A stretch of 64,000 nt of DNA from assembly GCF_003722335.1 (NCBI RefSeq), contig NZ_CP026100.1, positions 1,896,001-1,960,000 on the forward strand. The letters run 5' to 3'. This document shows positions 1 through 8,794 of the stretch, one piece after another. The stretch's first letter is position 1, and the number at the start of each line of letters is the position of its first letter. Below the pieces are notes generated by a model. That model was given only the letters and a program-made list of their open reading frames with translations, made no database searches and had not been told where the DNA came from. A program made the position numbers and the translations under genes. The stretch is from Caulobacter flavus. Lineage in GTDB: Bacteria; Pseudomonadota; Alphaproteobacteria; Caulobacterales; Caulobacteraceae.

Positions 1-511
1 CCTTCTTGCCGGCCTGGTAGACCTTGAGGCCGTCGGCGCCGAGGGTGTCGATGATGCGGGCGGCGGCGGTGTCGCTGCCCTTGAAGCCCACCGCATAGGC
101 CGGATCGGCGGTCAGCGCGGCGATCACCTGCTGGCGCTGGGCCGGATCGGCGGCGAAGGCGCGCACCGACGAGACGAAGGTCGGGTCCTGCAGGGCCAGC
201 ACCGCGCCGTACGACATGGCGCCGCTGAGGAAATGCTTCTGCTCGTAGCCGACGCCGACCTTCAGCGAGGCCTGGATCTGGTCGCCGTTCTGGAAGTTGG
301 CGTCGATCGCCCCGGCGCGCTGCATGTAGCCGCGGAAGGCGCTGGCGCGCTCGACCACCTTGCTCGACAGGGTGATGGGCGGCGGGGGCGGCGGGGCCTT
401 GACCACGGGCGGGGGCGGCGCGGCGGGCGGGGTGGAGCAGCTGGCCAGGATCGAGGCCGCGGCGAGCGCGACGGCCGTGATAGCGGCGCGCGGACGCAGG
501 TTGAGAAACAT
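1..511 (-). CDS. Putative lipoprotein, C-terminus beyond window edge
   Basis: The reading frame begins at ATG 511-509 and runs off the left edge, so only about 170 N-terminal residues are visible. Residues 1-24 form a lipoprotein signal peptide (Met-Phe-Leu-Asn-Leu-Arg-Pro-Arg, then a hydrophobic run) ending in a lipobox Leu-Ala-Ser-Cys with Cys25 as the predicted lipidated residue. Residues 26-51 are a proline-rich linker. The rest is an Ala-rich globular segment with no motif I recognise. It is probably an envelope lipoprotein. The family and function are unknown to me, and the protein is truncated only by the window. Confidence 0.75.
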   Translation of the reverse strand, partial: MFLNLRPRAAITAVALAAASILASCSTPPAAPPPPVVKAPPPPPPITLSSKVVERASAFRGYMQRAGAIDANFQNGDQIQASLKVGVGYEQKHFLSGAMSYGAVLALQDPTFVSSVRAFAADPAQRQQVIAALTADPAYAVGFKGSDTAAARIIDTLGADGLKVYQAGKK

Positions 512-847
512 GCTGACGACTTCCCCGTATGACTGGAGCCGGCTTAACATCGCCGACGGGCGACATTGTGACAGTCAGTCCGTTAACCAGACTTTGACAA
601 GCGGGACTATGTCGCGATTTCCGCGAGAGCGCGGATTCCGTTGGATATTTCGCCGACGGAAAATGTGGCGCCTATGTGGCGAGGCGCTCGCGGGTGTTAA
701 CGGCGGGGCCTTCGCGAGAATGGCCCTCATAACCGCAAAACCCCCGCGAAAGCGGGGGCCTAGGCTTTTTCCGGAACGCGAGGGCGCTCGACGACAAAAC
801 ACCTGGGTCCCCGCTTTCGCGGGGATTTTACGGTGGAGGAAATCGGA
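512..847. other. Intergenic region between lipoprotein gene and prs
   Basis: No credible gene is present. Next to the lipoprotein start (540-600) are two TTAAC words, one within TTAA-N7-TTGA, a weak match to a CtrA site. The prs side holds two GC hairpins, at 741-758 (loop GAAA) and 809-825 (loop TTTC). Their flanks (cctagg / cctggg) are also complementary, so the 85-bp unit is itself an inverted repeat. The hairpin at 809-825 lies 23 bp past the prs stop and could end prs transcription. Confidence 0.6.
741..826. repeat. Palindromic element: two CCCCGC-GAAA/TTTC-GCGGGG hairpins in inverted orientation
   Basis: Hairpin one is seven C/G pairs around GAAA at 741-758. Hairpin two is ccccgc-tttc-gcgggg at 810-825. 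The two halves are reverse complements of each other, including the flanking ctagg/ctggg words. It resembles a small relative of the 'cctgggtcc' repeats at 54.3, 58.6 and 63.2 kb (family E). It probably also acts as a transcription stop for prs on the minus strand. Confidence 0.55.
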
Positions 848-1786
<939 letters not shown>

Positions 1787-2177
1787 GTTGGATTCTCGGT
1801 GGGGGGACGCCGTTGCCGGGCCTTCTAGCAGCGATCCGCCCCGGGGCAACCCGCTTATGGCCAGAGGTTGCGCTTCGTGAACGTTTCGTGTCGTTGAGGC
1901 CGCAGGGTGCGCCTCGAGGAACCTCCCCCCCGTGGGGGAGGTGTCGGCGAAGCCGACGGTGGGGGGGAGTGGCTGCAGCGTCGGCCAACGCGGCGGCGGC
2001 TGAAAACGTCCCCCCAACCGGTCTTCGGCCGCCTCCCCCAAGGGGGGACTGTTGCGAAATTCGGAACGTCGAAGAACAGACCAGAATCTGTTCGAGAACA
2101 GTTCGGAATCAAAAGGGGAAAGTCGTTCTCGTTTTACCCCATTATGCAACGATCCCCCAAGGGGGGAGGTTCTCAGA
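1787..2177. repeat. Family A palindromic repeat region between prs and pgeF
   Basis: This 391-bp gap has no gene. From 1918 to about 2050 lies a family A element: an outer stem cctcccccccgtgggggagg, a GC-rich inner stem gtcggcgaagccgac, a core containing gctgaaaacgtcc, and an inverted distal arm cctcccccaagggggg. Another half arm lies at 2152-2172, next to the pgeF stop. Between them (2050-2150) is an AT-richer stretch ending in a run of pyrimidines, with no recognisable product. Confidence 0.7.
1821..1850 (-). promoter_or_regulatory. Possible housekeeping promoter of prs
   Basis: On the minus strand TTGCCCC is followed after 13 bases by GCTAGAAG. This fits the Caulobacter vegetative pattern (TTGACGS, 10-14 bases, GCTANAWC) at the -10 and partly at the -35. 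It lies 35 to 65 bases upstream of the prs ATG. This is a pattern match only. Confidence 0.4.
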
Positions 2178-2963
2178 TCACCCCTCCAGCATGATCGCCG
2201 ACAGCAGCCGGCCATAGTCCTTCTGGCCGTTCAGCACGGCGCGGCGGTTGGAGAAGAAGTGCTCGCCCTCGGCGCAGGTGTCGCGGCCGACCCATTCGCG
2301 GCGTTCGACGCCGGCGGTCTCGATGCGGTCGAGCACGAAGGCGGGCAGGTCGAAGTAGCGCTTGTCGTCGCTCTTGCCGGGCTTGAAGAACCGCCTGGAG
2401 CCGGGGCAGTCGGCCTCGAACCTCTGCATGAACTCCAGCCCGACCTCGTAGGAGTCCGGGCCGATGCAGGGGCCGACGGCGGCGACCATGCGGTCGGGGC
2501 GCGCGCCCAGCTCGACCATGGAGTCGACGGCGGCCTGCACCACCCCGTCCAGCGCCCCGCGCCAGCCGGCGTGGGCGGCGGCCACCACGCGGGCCTCCGG
2601 ATCGACGATCAGCACCGGGGCGCAGTCGGCGTGCAGCGCGCCGCAGACCACGCCCGGCGTCTTGCTGACCACGGCGTCGCCCTGCGGCCGGGCGTCGCCC
2701 CACGAGCCGTCGGCGACGATGGCGATGGTCGAATGGATCTGGAAGCAGGTGTTGAGGTCCTCGCGCTCGACCCCGAACCAGCGCGCGGCGCGGGCCCGGT
2801 TCTCGACCACGTCGGCCGGCTCGTCCTGGCTGCCGCGGCCGACGTTGAGGCTGTCGTACAGTCCCCGCGAGACGCCGCCGTTGCGGGTGAAGAAGGCGTG
2901 GCGCAGGCCGGGCACCGACGCCAGCAGGGCAGAGTGGACGGTGGGGAGCGATGCTTTGGTCAT
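2178..2963 (-). CDS. pgeF: Multicopper polyphenol oxidase / peptidoglycan editing factor family (YfiH, PgeF)
   Basis: A 261-residue DUF152/laccase-domain protein. In E. coli the homologue acts as a peptidoglycan editing factor that removes misincorporated residues from precursors; others describe purine nucleoside or laccase activity. The metal-site residues of the family are visible: His77 in QIHS, His111 and Cys114 in LHADC, and His131 in AAAHAGWRG. Its ATG at 2963 overlaps the midA stop (ATGA), so the two are translationally coupled. A family A half-repeat abuts its stop codon. Assignment to the family is firm; the exact substrate is not. Confidence 0.9.
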   Translation of the reverse strand: MTKASLPTVHSALLASVPGLRHAFFTRNGGVSRGLYDSLNVGRGSQDEPADVVENRARAARWFGVEREDLNTCFQIHSTIAIVADGSWGDARPQGDAVVSKTPGVVCGALHADCAPVLIVDPEARVVAAAHAGWRGALDGVVQAAVDSMVELGARPDRMVAAVGPCIGPDSYEVGLEFMQRFEADCPGSRRFFKPGKSDDKRYFDLPAFVLDRIETAGVERREWVGRDTCAEGEHFFSNRRAVLNGQKDYGRLLSAIMLEG

Positions 2964-4147
2964 GCCTCGTCCTCGAAGAGCGGGGGATTGAGCCCCGGCG
3001 CGCTCAGGCACGCGACCTTGAAGAGATCGCCCATCTGCGCCGCTCCGGTCAGGCGATCAAGCTGTCTTGCGAGGGTGTCGGCGCGATCGGGGCGCGCGGC
3101 CGCCAGGGCCTGGGCCCGGGCCTCGATCCCCAGGGCGCGCAGGAAGTCGCCCTGGCCGATCACCGGCGGGGCTTTCGCGCCGGCCTCGCGGGCGGCGTCC
3201 AGCACCGAGGGAAAGTCGGCCCAGACGGTCAGGTCGGCTTGGCCAGGATTGTCCAGCGGGCCTTCCTTCCGGTGGGCGCGCAGGGCCTGCAGGGTGTCGC
3301 CGGGCTCGGGACTGGCGCGGCCGTAGTCGATCAGCAGCGCCGCGCCGCCGTCGCGGGCGACGCGATGGCCGATCTCCGCGCCCAGCGCGGCCTGGGCGGG
3401 AGAGGATTCCAGGATGGAGCCGAGCGGCATGCTCCCTTCCCCCTCGATGGGGGAAGGGCTGGGGATGGGGGTGAAGGCAGTTCCGCCGGCGAGGGCGGCG
3501 CGGTGTCGAGCGCCGTAATCACCCCCACCCCCGACCCCTCCCCCATCGAGGGGGAGGGGGGATAGCTTTCTGAGCCCGAACGCCAGTTCGCCGGCCTCAT
3601 TCAGGCCCACGACCCGCTCGGCCCAGCCGTCGGCGGTCTTCACGAACTGTCGCGCCGGCAGGCAGTCGAGCAGTTCGTTGGCGAGCAGCAGCAGCGGGGC
3701 CTCGGCCGGCACCTCTTCCAATCGTCCGGCCCATCGCACCGAGGCGCCGGCGAGCTTGGCTTCCTGCGCCGCGCGCAGCACCGGCGACACCTCGACCAGC
3801 CACAGGTCGGCGGCCTCGGCGAAGGCGGGCAGCAGGCGGGCGGCGCGCAGGATGTCGCTCATCAGGGTCCCGTCGCCGGGCCCGATCTCGACCAGTCGGA
3901 ACGGCGCGGGACGGCCCATGCGGTCCCAGGTCTCCATCAGCCACAGCCCGACCAGCTCGCCGAACATCTGGCTGACGCCGGGCGCGGTGACGAAGTCGCC
4001 TTCCGAACCCAGCGCGGGCCGGTTGGCGTAGTAGCCGTCGCGCGGGTCGTGCAGGCAGCGGGTGAAGTATTCCGGGACGCTGATCGGTCCGTCCTGGGCG
4101 ATCTGGGCCTTCAGACGGCCCAGCAGCGCGGGTTCTCGCAGGCTCAA
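2960..4147 (-). CDS. SAM-dependent methyltransferase of the MidA/NDUFAF7 (DUF185) family with an in-frame repeat insertion
   Basis: A 395-residue protein. NDUFAF7/MidA methylates an arginine of a complex I subunit in mitochondria; bacterial members have presumed similar roles. Visible family features are the N-terminal GYYANRPALGSEGDFVTAP segment, SQMFGELVG, the SAM-binding VEIGPGDGTLMSDIL, and LLIDYGRASPEPGDTLQA late in the protein. The start is TTG 4147, sharing bases with the lgt stop (TTGA). The stop overlaps the pgeF ATG. Residues about 196-238 are encoded entirely by a family B palindromic repeat (3433-3561, 129 bp = 43 codons), a Pro/Gly-rich insertion between two conserved blocks. The frame stays open, so the protein is probably still made. 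Confidence 0.9.
   Translation of the reverse strand: MSLREPALLGRLKAQIAQDGPISVPEYFTRCLHDPRDGYYANRPALGSEGDFVTAPGVSQMFGELVGLWLMETWDRMGRPAPFRLVEIGPGDGTLMSDILRAARLLPAFAEAADLWLVEVSPVLRAAQEAKLAGASVRWAGRLEEVPAEAPLLLLANELLDCLPARQFVKTADGWAERVVGLNEAGELAFGLRKLSPLPLDGGGVGGGGDYGARHRAALAGGTAFTPIPSPSPIEGEGSMPLGSILESSPAQAALGAEIGHRVARDGGAALLIDYGRASPEPGDTLQALRAHRKEGPLDNPGQADLTVWADFPSVLDAAREAGAKAPPVIGQGDFLRALGIEARAQALAAARPDRADTLARQLDRLTGAAQMGDLFKVACLSAPGLNPPLFEDEA
3433..3561. repeat. Family B palindromic repeat inserted in frame in midA
   Basis: Left arm ccttccccctcgatggggga with a gggatgggggtga tail, a central core of about 45 bp, and an inverted right arm (acccccacccc, then cctcccccatcgaggggga). The same architecture occurs between genes at 12221-12355, 14632-14754 and 24789-24910. 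Its length of 129 bp is a multiple of three, and it has no stop in the midA frame. Confidence 0.85.
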
Positions 4148-5007
4148 GGCTGGACGGTCTCCGGCGCCGCGACCGGCTGCTTGAGGGCCTTCCACACCAG
4201 CCAGCCGCCGATCAGCAGCATCGGGGTCGACAGCATCATCCCCATGGTCAGGCCCAGGGGGAAGTCGGGCATGAAGGCGTCGGGCTGGCGCACGTTCTCC
4301 AGCGCGGCGCGGAACAGGCCGTAGCAGAGCATGAACAGGCCAGCGAGCCCGCCCCGGCGCTGCAGGAAGGCGAAGCGGTGGGTGGCCAGGCGCAGGATCA
4401 GGAACAGCAGCACGCCCTCCAGCGCCGCCTCGTACAGCTGGCTGGGGTGGCGGGCGATCTCGCCGGCCGTGCAGACCCCGCCTTCCAGCTGGCGGATGCG
4501 GTCGTTGCAGAACACCACGCCCCACGGAACGTCGGTGGTGCGGCCCCACAGCTCCCCGTTGACGAAGTTGGCCAGGCGGCCGAACAGCAGGCCAAGCGGC
4601 GCGACCGGGGCGACCAGGTCGCCGAGCTTCAGCAGGTCGATGGCGTTCTTGCGGGCGAACAGGACGATTGCCAGGCAGACGCCGATGAAGCCGCCGTGGA
4701 AGCTCATGCCGCCGTGCCAGACCTGCAGGATCTCGATCGGCCGGGTCCATATCGTCGACGGGCTGTAGAACAGGATGTAGCCGATGCGGCCGCCCAGGAT
4801 GATGCCCAGGGTGATCCACAGCACCAGGTCGTCGATCTGCTCGGGCGTGGCGGTCGGCGCGCGGCCGCCCCACAGCCGGGGGGTCTTGACCAGGCGCACG
4901 GCGTAGCGCCAGCCCAGCAGGATCCCGGCCACGTAGGCCAGGGCGTACCAGCGGATCGCGAACGGGCCGAGCTGGACGAGGACGGGGTCGAATTCCGGGA
5001 AGATCAC
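4144..5007 (-). CDS. lgt: Prolipoprotein diacylglyceryl transferase
   Basis: A 287-residue inner-membrane enzyme that transfers diacylglyceryl from phosphatidylglycerol to the lipobox cysteine, the first step of lipoprotein maturation. It has about seven hydrophobic segments. Family signatures are visible: GPFAIRWYALAYVAGILLGW near the N-terminus, GRLANFVNGELWGR (the Lgt signature with its essential Arg), and HPSQLYEA. Length is normal. It leads the minus-strand set lgt-midA-pgeF, with start/stop overlaps. A palindromic family F element lies upstream. Confidence 0.96.
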   Translation of the reverse strand: MIFPEFDPVLVQLGPFAIRWYALAYVAGILLGWRYAVRLVKTPRLWGGRAPTATPEQIDDLVLWITLGIILGGRIGYILFYSPSTIWTRPIEILQVWHGGMSFHGGFIGVCLAIVLFARKNAIDLLKLGDLVAPVAPLGLLFGRLANFVNGELWGRTTDVPWGVVFCNDRIRQLEGGVCTAGEIARHPSQLYEAALEGVLLFLILRLATHRFAFLQRRGGLAGLFMLCYGLFRAALENVRQPDAFMPDFPLGLTMGMMLSTPMLLIGGWLVWKALKQPVAAPETVQP

Positions 5008-5045
5008 GCCGCACGGCTCCGTTCGGGACAGATGGTCGCAGGGAT

Positions 5046-5160
5046 AGAGCGCGTCAGGCGAAAGTGTAAGCGGTTTCGCCGTCGGACGCGCTCTAACTGT
5101 AGGAAGACAGAGCCTTTTTGCCCGGTTCGGATGGAAGCCATCCGAACCGGAAAGGCTCTG
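5046..5160. repeat. Two nested palindromes (family F element) upstream of lgt/ubiK
   Basis: At 5046-5097 tagagcgcgtcaggcgaaag is mirrored by ggtttcgccg...acgcgctcta. It is followed by a second palindrome, agagcc...ggttcggatgg / ccatccgaacc...ggctct, at 5109-5159. A near copy of the first palindrome lies at 6182-6234. The two divergent genes lgt and ubiK must be expressed from around it. Confidence 0.7.
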
Positions 5161-5237
5161 ACCGGTTACCCGTTCGCTTTCATCCCCCGCTCACCATATA
5201 AAGAACTGTGGGCGATTTGCGCCCGGCCGGAACGAAG

Positions 5238-5525
5238 ATGCACAGCCAGAATCCCTTCCTCGACGAATTCGCCAAGTTCACCCAGGCCGCCATGGGCATC
5301 GCCCAGACGGCGGGCGACGAAGCCAAGACGGCTTTCCGCGCTCAGGCCGACCGCTGGGCCGCCGAGCTGGACCTGGTGCGTCGCGACGACCTCGAGGTGC
5401 TGAAGGCCCAGGTGGCCGCTCTGCAGGCCGAGGTGGCCGCGCTGAAGGCCGAGAAGGCCGCCCCCAAGCCGGCCGCCAAGAAGGCGACTCCGAAGGGCGA
5501 CCAACCCGCCGAAAAGGGCGAATAA
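5238..5525 (+). CDS. ubiK: Accessory factor UbiK family protein (BMFP)
   Basis: A 95-residue protein of the UbiK/membrane-fusogenic family. In E. coli, UbiK helps the ubiquinone biosynthesis complex under aerobic conditions. The family pattern is visible: an N-terminal QNPFLDEFAKFTQAAMGIAQ helix, a central VRRDDLEVLKAQVAALQAEVAALKAE coiled coil for trimerisation, and a Lys/Pro/Ala-rich tail. I chose ATG 5238, which starts right at the conserved part; a GTG at 5208 is the alternative. Confidence 0.85.
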   Translation: MHSQNPFLDEFAKFTQAAMGIAQTAGDEAKTAFRAQADRWAAELDLVRRDDLEVLKAQVAALQAEVAALKAEKAAPKPAAKKATPKGDQPAEKGE

Positions 5526-5558
5526 ATCGTTTACCGCTCGCTCCAAGCGTGAACGCTG

Positions 5559-5588
5559 TTGTGGCCAAACGCGCGAAGCAGCTTAGAC
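5559..5588 (+). promoter_or_regulatory. Possible promoter of the YbjN gene
   Basis: TTGTGGC and GCTTAGAC are separated by 15-16 bases, close to the Caulobacter vegetative pattern, about 67 bases before the ATG at 5656. Pattern match only. Confidence 0.35.
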
Positions 5589-5655
5589 TCTCCTTTCGTG
5601 GGCGACACCCGGCGGGTCCCACGCCCGTCATCGCCCCCGGGGGCCAAAGGTTCTG

Positions 5656-6159
5656 ATGGACACCCAACCCGACGACGACGTCCTGCTGGCGCTGGATCCC
5701 CTCGAGGTGGTCGAGCACGTGCTGGCCGCCGAAAACCTGACCTTCGACCGGACCGAGGACGGCGATCTCGCCTTCGCCCTGACCGGCGACTGGAAGGATT
5801 ACGAGCTCTGGTTCGCCTGGCGTCCCGAGGCCGACTGCCTGCAGCTGTGCCTCTCGCTCGACCTGCGGGCGTCCAAGACCAAGCGTCCGGCCGCCTACGA
5901 GCTGCTGTCGATGATCAACCAGCGCGTCTGGCTGGGCCACTTCGAGGTCTGGACCGACGACGGCGAGGTGGTGTTCCGCCACGCCCTGGCCCTGCCGTCG
6001 GGAGAGCGCCCGACCATGGCCCAGGCTGCTTCGATGATCGACGCGGCGGTGGAAGCCGCCGACCGCTTCTACCCGGCCTTCGACTTCCTGCTGCACGGCG
6101 CCAAGACCCCGGACGAGGCCATGGCCGCCTGCATGTTCGAGACCGTCGGCCAGGCCTGA
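5656..6159 (+). CDS. YbjN domain-containing protein
   Basis: A 167-residue acidic cytosolic protein of the YbjN family (annotated as a putative sensory transduction regulator; fold related to type III secretion chaperones). Recognisable blocks are an N-terminal DPLEVVEHVLAAENL, the WKDYELWFAWRPEADCLQLC strand pair, a LLSMINQRVWLGHFEVW helix, and the C-terminal MAQAASMIDAAVEAADRFYPAFDFLL. Biochemical function is not established for the family. It stands alone, followed by a family F palindrome. Confidence 0.85.
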   Translation: MDTQPDDDVLLALDPLEVVEHVLAAENLTFDRTEDGDLAFALTGDWKDYELWFAWRPEADCLQLCLSLDLRASKTKRPAAYELLSMINQRVWLGHFEVWTDDGEVVFRHALALPSGERPTMAQAASMIDAAVEAADRFYPAFDFLLHGAKTPDEAMAACMFETVGQA

Positions 6160-6181
6160 CGCAAGACGCGGCGGCGGCTTT

Positions 6182-6290
6182 CTGGAGCGCGTTAGGCGAA
6201 AGTGTGAGCGGTTTCGCCGACTAACGCGCTCTAAATGTTTGATTTAGAGCCTTTTTAGACGCCTCAAATGATTCCACGTGAGGCTAGAAG
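6182..6290. repeat. Second family F palindromic element
   Basis: gagcgcgttaggcgaaagtg and ggtttcgccgactaacgcgc form a long stem, with a second palindrome around tagagcc...ggctag at 6244-6290 whose inner part differs from the copy at 5.1 kb. It lies between the convergent YbjN and TPR genes, so it probably also terminates transcription. Confidence 0.65.
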
Positions 6291-6293
6291 GCC

Positions 6294-7754
6294 CTAGTCG
6301 GCCGCCAGGGCCGCCAGGGCCGCCAGGGCCGCCAGGGCCGCCAGCGCGCCGTCCCAGTCGCCGCGCGCGGTCTGGCGCGCCAGACGCGCCTCCGGATACC
6401 AGGGATTGGGCGACCATGCGGTCGACCAGCGCCAGTCCGAGAAGAACGGCAGCAGCACCGTCAGCTTCAATCCCAGCCCGCCGGCCAGGTGGGCGACCGA
6501 GGTGTCGATGCTGACCACCTCGTCGCAGGCCGAGGCCAGGGCGGCGGTGGCCGAAAAGTCCGTCAACTCGTCGCAGAACGCCGCCGCGCCGGCCTTGGCC
6601 AGCAGCGCCCGGTCGGCGCGATCCACGTCCTTCTGCAGGCAGACCAGGTCGCCGGCCCCGGCCAGGGCCCGCAGCAGCGCCTTCAGCGGCAGACCCCGTC
6701 CGCGCACCGCGCCGCGCGCCGGGCCGCCGGCCCAGACGATCCCGATCCTGCGCCGCGAGGGCCCCAGCCGCGCGCGCCAGGCGGCGACGGCGTCGGGATC
6801 GGCCTTCAGGTAGGGCGGGGCGGGCACGCTTTGCGGCGTCGCGCCGAACGCCAGCGGCAGGCTGGCCATGGGCGCGTAGCGGTCGGCGGCGAAGGTCGGA
6901 TGCTCCTCGGCCGCGACGACCTCCAGGCGCGGGTCGACGCCGGCCAGAACCGCCGTCAGCGCCCGGGGCGCGCGCACGATCGTCCGCCCCGCCCGGTCGG
7001 CGGCCAGCGGCAGGAAGCGGGCCAGCATCAGGCTGTCGCCGAACCCCTGCTCGGCGTCGACCAGCAGGCTCCGGCCGGCGATGTCGTCCTCGCCCAGCCA
7101 AAGGCCCGGCCGGCGTCCGTCGCGGCCGGTCATCGCCCAGCGGGCCTCGTAGTCGGCCAGGCCCTGGCCCCAGTCGCCGCGCCGCAGCAGGGCCAGGCCC
7201 CGGTTGAAGCGGGCGTGCGGGCTGCCGGGGCTGGCGGCCACGGCGGCCTCGAAGTCGGGCAGGGCCTCGTCGTGGCGGTTCAGCATCGCCTTGGCGTTGC
7301 CGCGTCCGATCAGGGCCGGGACCAGGCGCGGCGCCAGCGCCAGGGCGCGGTCATAGGCGGCGATCGCCGCCTCGGGCCGGTCGGCCGCCGACAGGGCCAC
7401 GGCGTAGTTGGCCCAGAGCGCGGGAAAGGCGGGGTCGAGCTTGAGGCCGCGCTCGTACTCGGCCAGGGCCTCGGCGCTTCGGCCCAGCGCCGACAGCGCG
7501 TTGCCCAGGCCCAGGCGGGCGCTGGCCGAACCCTTGTCCAGCGCCGCGGCCGAACGGTAGGCGGCATAGGCGTCGGCGGAGCGGCCCAGCGCGTCGAGCG
7601 CGTCGCCCAGGCCCAGCCAGTCGGGCAGGGTCATGCGCCCGCCGGCCTGGGCCAGCCGCCAGGCGGCGACGGCGGCGTCCAGCTCGCCCCGCCGGGCGGC
7701 GTCGCGGGCGGTTCGCAGAGCGTCGTCCGCGGCGGGGGAGGGAGCGGTGGTCAT
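6294..7754 (-). CDS. TPR protein with glycosyltransferase 9-like C-terminal domain
   Basis: A 486-residue protein. Residues about 1-215 form tandem TPR repeats (typical A-Y-x-x-Y-x-x-A-L and A-L-x-L-x-P signatures). The C-terminal half resembles heptosyltransferase-like family 9 domains often fused to TPRs: AEQGFGDSLMLARFLP, IGIVWAGGP, and SIDTSVAHLAGGLGL, the nucleotide-sugar-site motif. The role is unknown; such fusions occur in protein O-glycosylation and flagellin or polysaccharide modification. The last residues are a Leu-Ala-Ala repeat made by a 9-bp tandem repeat at 6301-6344. It is divergent from proC, 91 bp away. Confidence 0.8.
   Translation of the reverse strand: MTTAPSPAADDALRTARDAARRGELDAAVAAWRLAQAGGRMTLPDWLGLGDALDALGRSADAYAAYRSAAALDKGSASARLGLGNALSALGRSAEALAEYERGLKLDPAFPALWANYAVALSAADRPEAAIAAYDRALALAPRLVPALIGRGNAKAMLNRHDEALPDFEAAVAASPGSPHARFNRGLALLRRGDWGQGLADYEARWAMTGRDGRRPGLWLGEDDIAGRSLLVDAEQGFGDSLMLARFLPLAADRAGRTIVRAPRALTAVLAGVDPRLEVVAAEEHPTFAADRYAPMASLPLAFGATPQSVPAPPYLKADPDAVAAWRARLGPSRRRIGIVWAGGPARGAVRGRGLPLKALLRALAGAGDLVCLQKDVDRADRALLAKAGAAAFCDELTDFSATAALASACDEVVSIDTSVAHLAGGLGLKLTVLLPFFSDWRWSTAWSPNPWYPEARLARQTARGDWDGALAALAALAALAALAAD
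6301..6344. repeat. 9-bp tandem repeat (about 4.9 copies) inside the TPR gene
   Basis: gccgccagg is repeated almost perfectly five times at the 3' end of the TPR/glycosyltransferase gene. On the coding strand each unit reads Leu-Ala-Ala, so gain or loss of units keeps the frame. Confidence 0.95.
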
Positions 7755-7845
7755 CGCCGTCGATGCTGTGGGGCAGGCCCCCGGGCTTGTCCAGAGGGGC
7801 GGCGGCGGGCTAAGCCGCCAGACCTTTGACGCGGGAGCTTCGTCC

Positions 7846-8628
7846 ATGACCCCCATCCTTCTGCTCGGCGCCGGCCGCATGGGCGGGGCCCTGATCGAGG
7901 GCTGGCGCAGGACGGGCGCCTTTTCGCTGTCCGACCTGATCATCCGCGACCCGGCCGCCAGCCCCGAGGCCTTCCCCGGCGCGGTGGTCAATCCGCCGCT
8001 CGAGGCCCTGTCGGCGGCCAAGGTGGTGCTGCTGGCGGTCAAGCCGCAGATCTGGCGCGAGGCGGTGGCGGACGTCGTTCCGCACCTGGCCCCCGACGCC
8101 ATCGTCGTCTCGATCGCCGCCGGCGTGCGCGCGGCCGACATCGCGCAGGTCTTCGGCGGCCGGCGCGTGGCGCGGGTGATGCCGACCACGGCCGTCGCCA
8201 TCGGCCAGGGCGCGGCCAGCCTCTACGCCGACACGCCGGAGGCTCTGGACGCGGCCAAGGCCCTGCTGGCGCCGGTCGCCGCCACGGTCGAACTGGCCGA
8301 CGAGCGCCTGATGCACGCGGCCACGGCCGTCTCGGGCTCGGCCCCGGCCTATCTCTACGCCTTCATCGAGGCGCTGGAAGCCGCCGGCGCCGGCCAGGGC
8401 CTGAGCCCCGAGGACAGCGCCCGCCTGGCCCGCGCCACCATCGCCGGCGCCGCGGCCCTGCTGGCCCAGGGCGGCGAGGAGCCGGCCGAACTGCGCAAGC
8501 AGGTCACCTCGCCGGGCGGCACCACGGCCGCGGCGCTGTCGGTGCTGATGGGCGAGGGCGGTTTCGGCGACCTGCTGCCCAAGGCCCTGGCGGCGGCGGT
8601 GAAGCGTTCGGTGGAGCTGGGGGGCTAG
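7846..8628 (+). CDS. proC: Pyrroline-5-carboxylate reductase
   Basis: A 260-residue cytosolic NAD(P)H-dependent reductase, the last step of proline synthesis. The N-terminal Rossmann motif ILLLGAGRMGGALIEGW, the central VMPTTAVAIGQGA, the SGSAPAYLYAFIEAL helix and the family signature around QVTSPGGTTAAAL are all present. Length is normal. I chose ATG 7846 because the Rossmann strand begins three residues later. A family A repeat follows the stop. Confidence 0.96.
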   Translation: MTPILLLGAGRMGGALIEGWRRTGAFSLSDLIIRDPAASPEAFPGAVVNPPLEALSAAKVVLLAVKPQIWREAVADVVPHLAPDAIVVSIAAGVRAADIAQVFGGRRVARVMPTTAVAIGQGAASLYADTPEALDAAKALLAPVAATVELADERLMHAATAVSGSAPAYLYAFIEALEAAGAGQGLSPEDSARLARATIAGAAALLAQGGEEPAELRKQVTSPGGTTAAALSVLMGEGGFGDLLPKALAAAVKRSVELGG

Positions 8629-8650
8629 GTCGCAGCGCCCGCCGACCAGG

Positions 8651-8785
8651 ATCCTCCCCCCTCTGGGGGAGGTGGCGCGAAGCGCCGGAGGGGGGACGTT
8701 TTCAGCTTGCGAGGTGATGGCCGACTATCGCGCCGCTCCCCCCACCGATCGCTCGCGCGATCGCCTCCCCCCACAGGGGGAGGTT
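8651..8785. repeat. Family A palindromic repeat between proC and hydrolase gene
   Basis: Left arm cctcccccctctgggggagg with tggcgcgaagcgccg, a core containing cgttttcagcttgcg and ctatcgcgcc, and an inverted right arm ending cctccccccacagggggagg. It sits between convergent genes. The core words recur in the copy at 33.1 kb. Confidence 0.85.
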
Positions 8786-8794
8786 CCCTTGACC

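Noticed and set aside
2960..5014. One continuous minus-strand frame joining lgt-region sequence to midA, suggesting a fusion protein
   Set aside because: The part upstream of 4147 is out of frame with lgt and has no protein family signal. The genes overlap as separate cistrons.
6301..6344. CRISPR-like direct repeats
   Set aside because: The units are 9 bp without spacers and lie inside a coding sequence.
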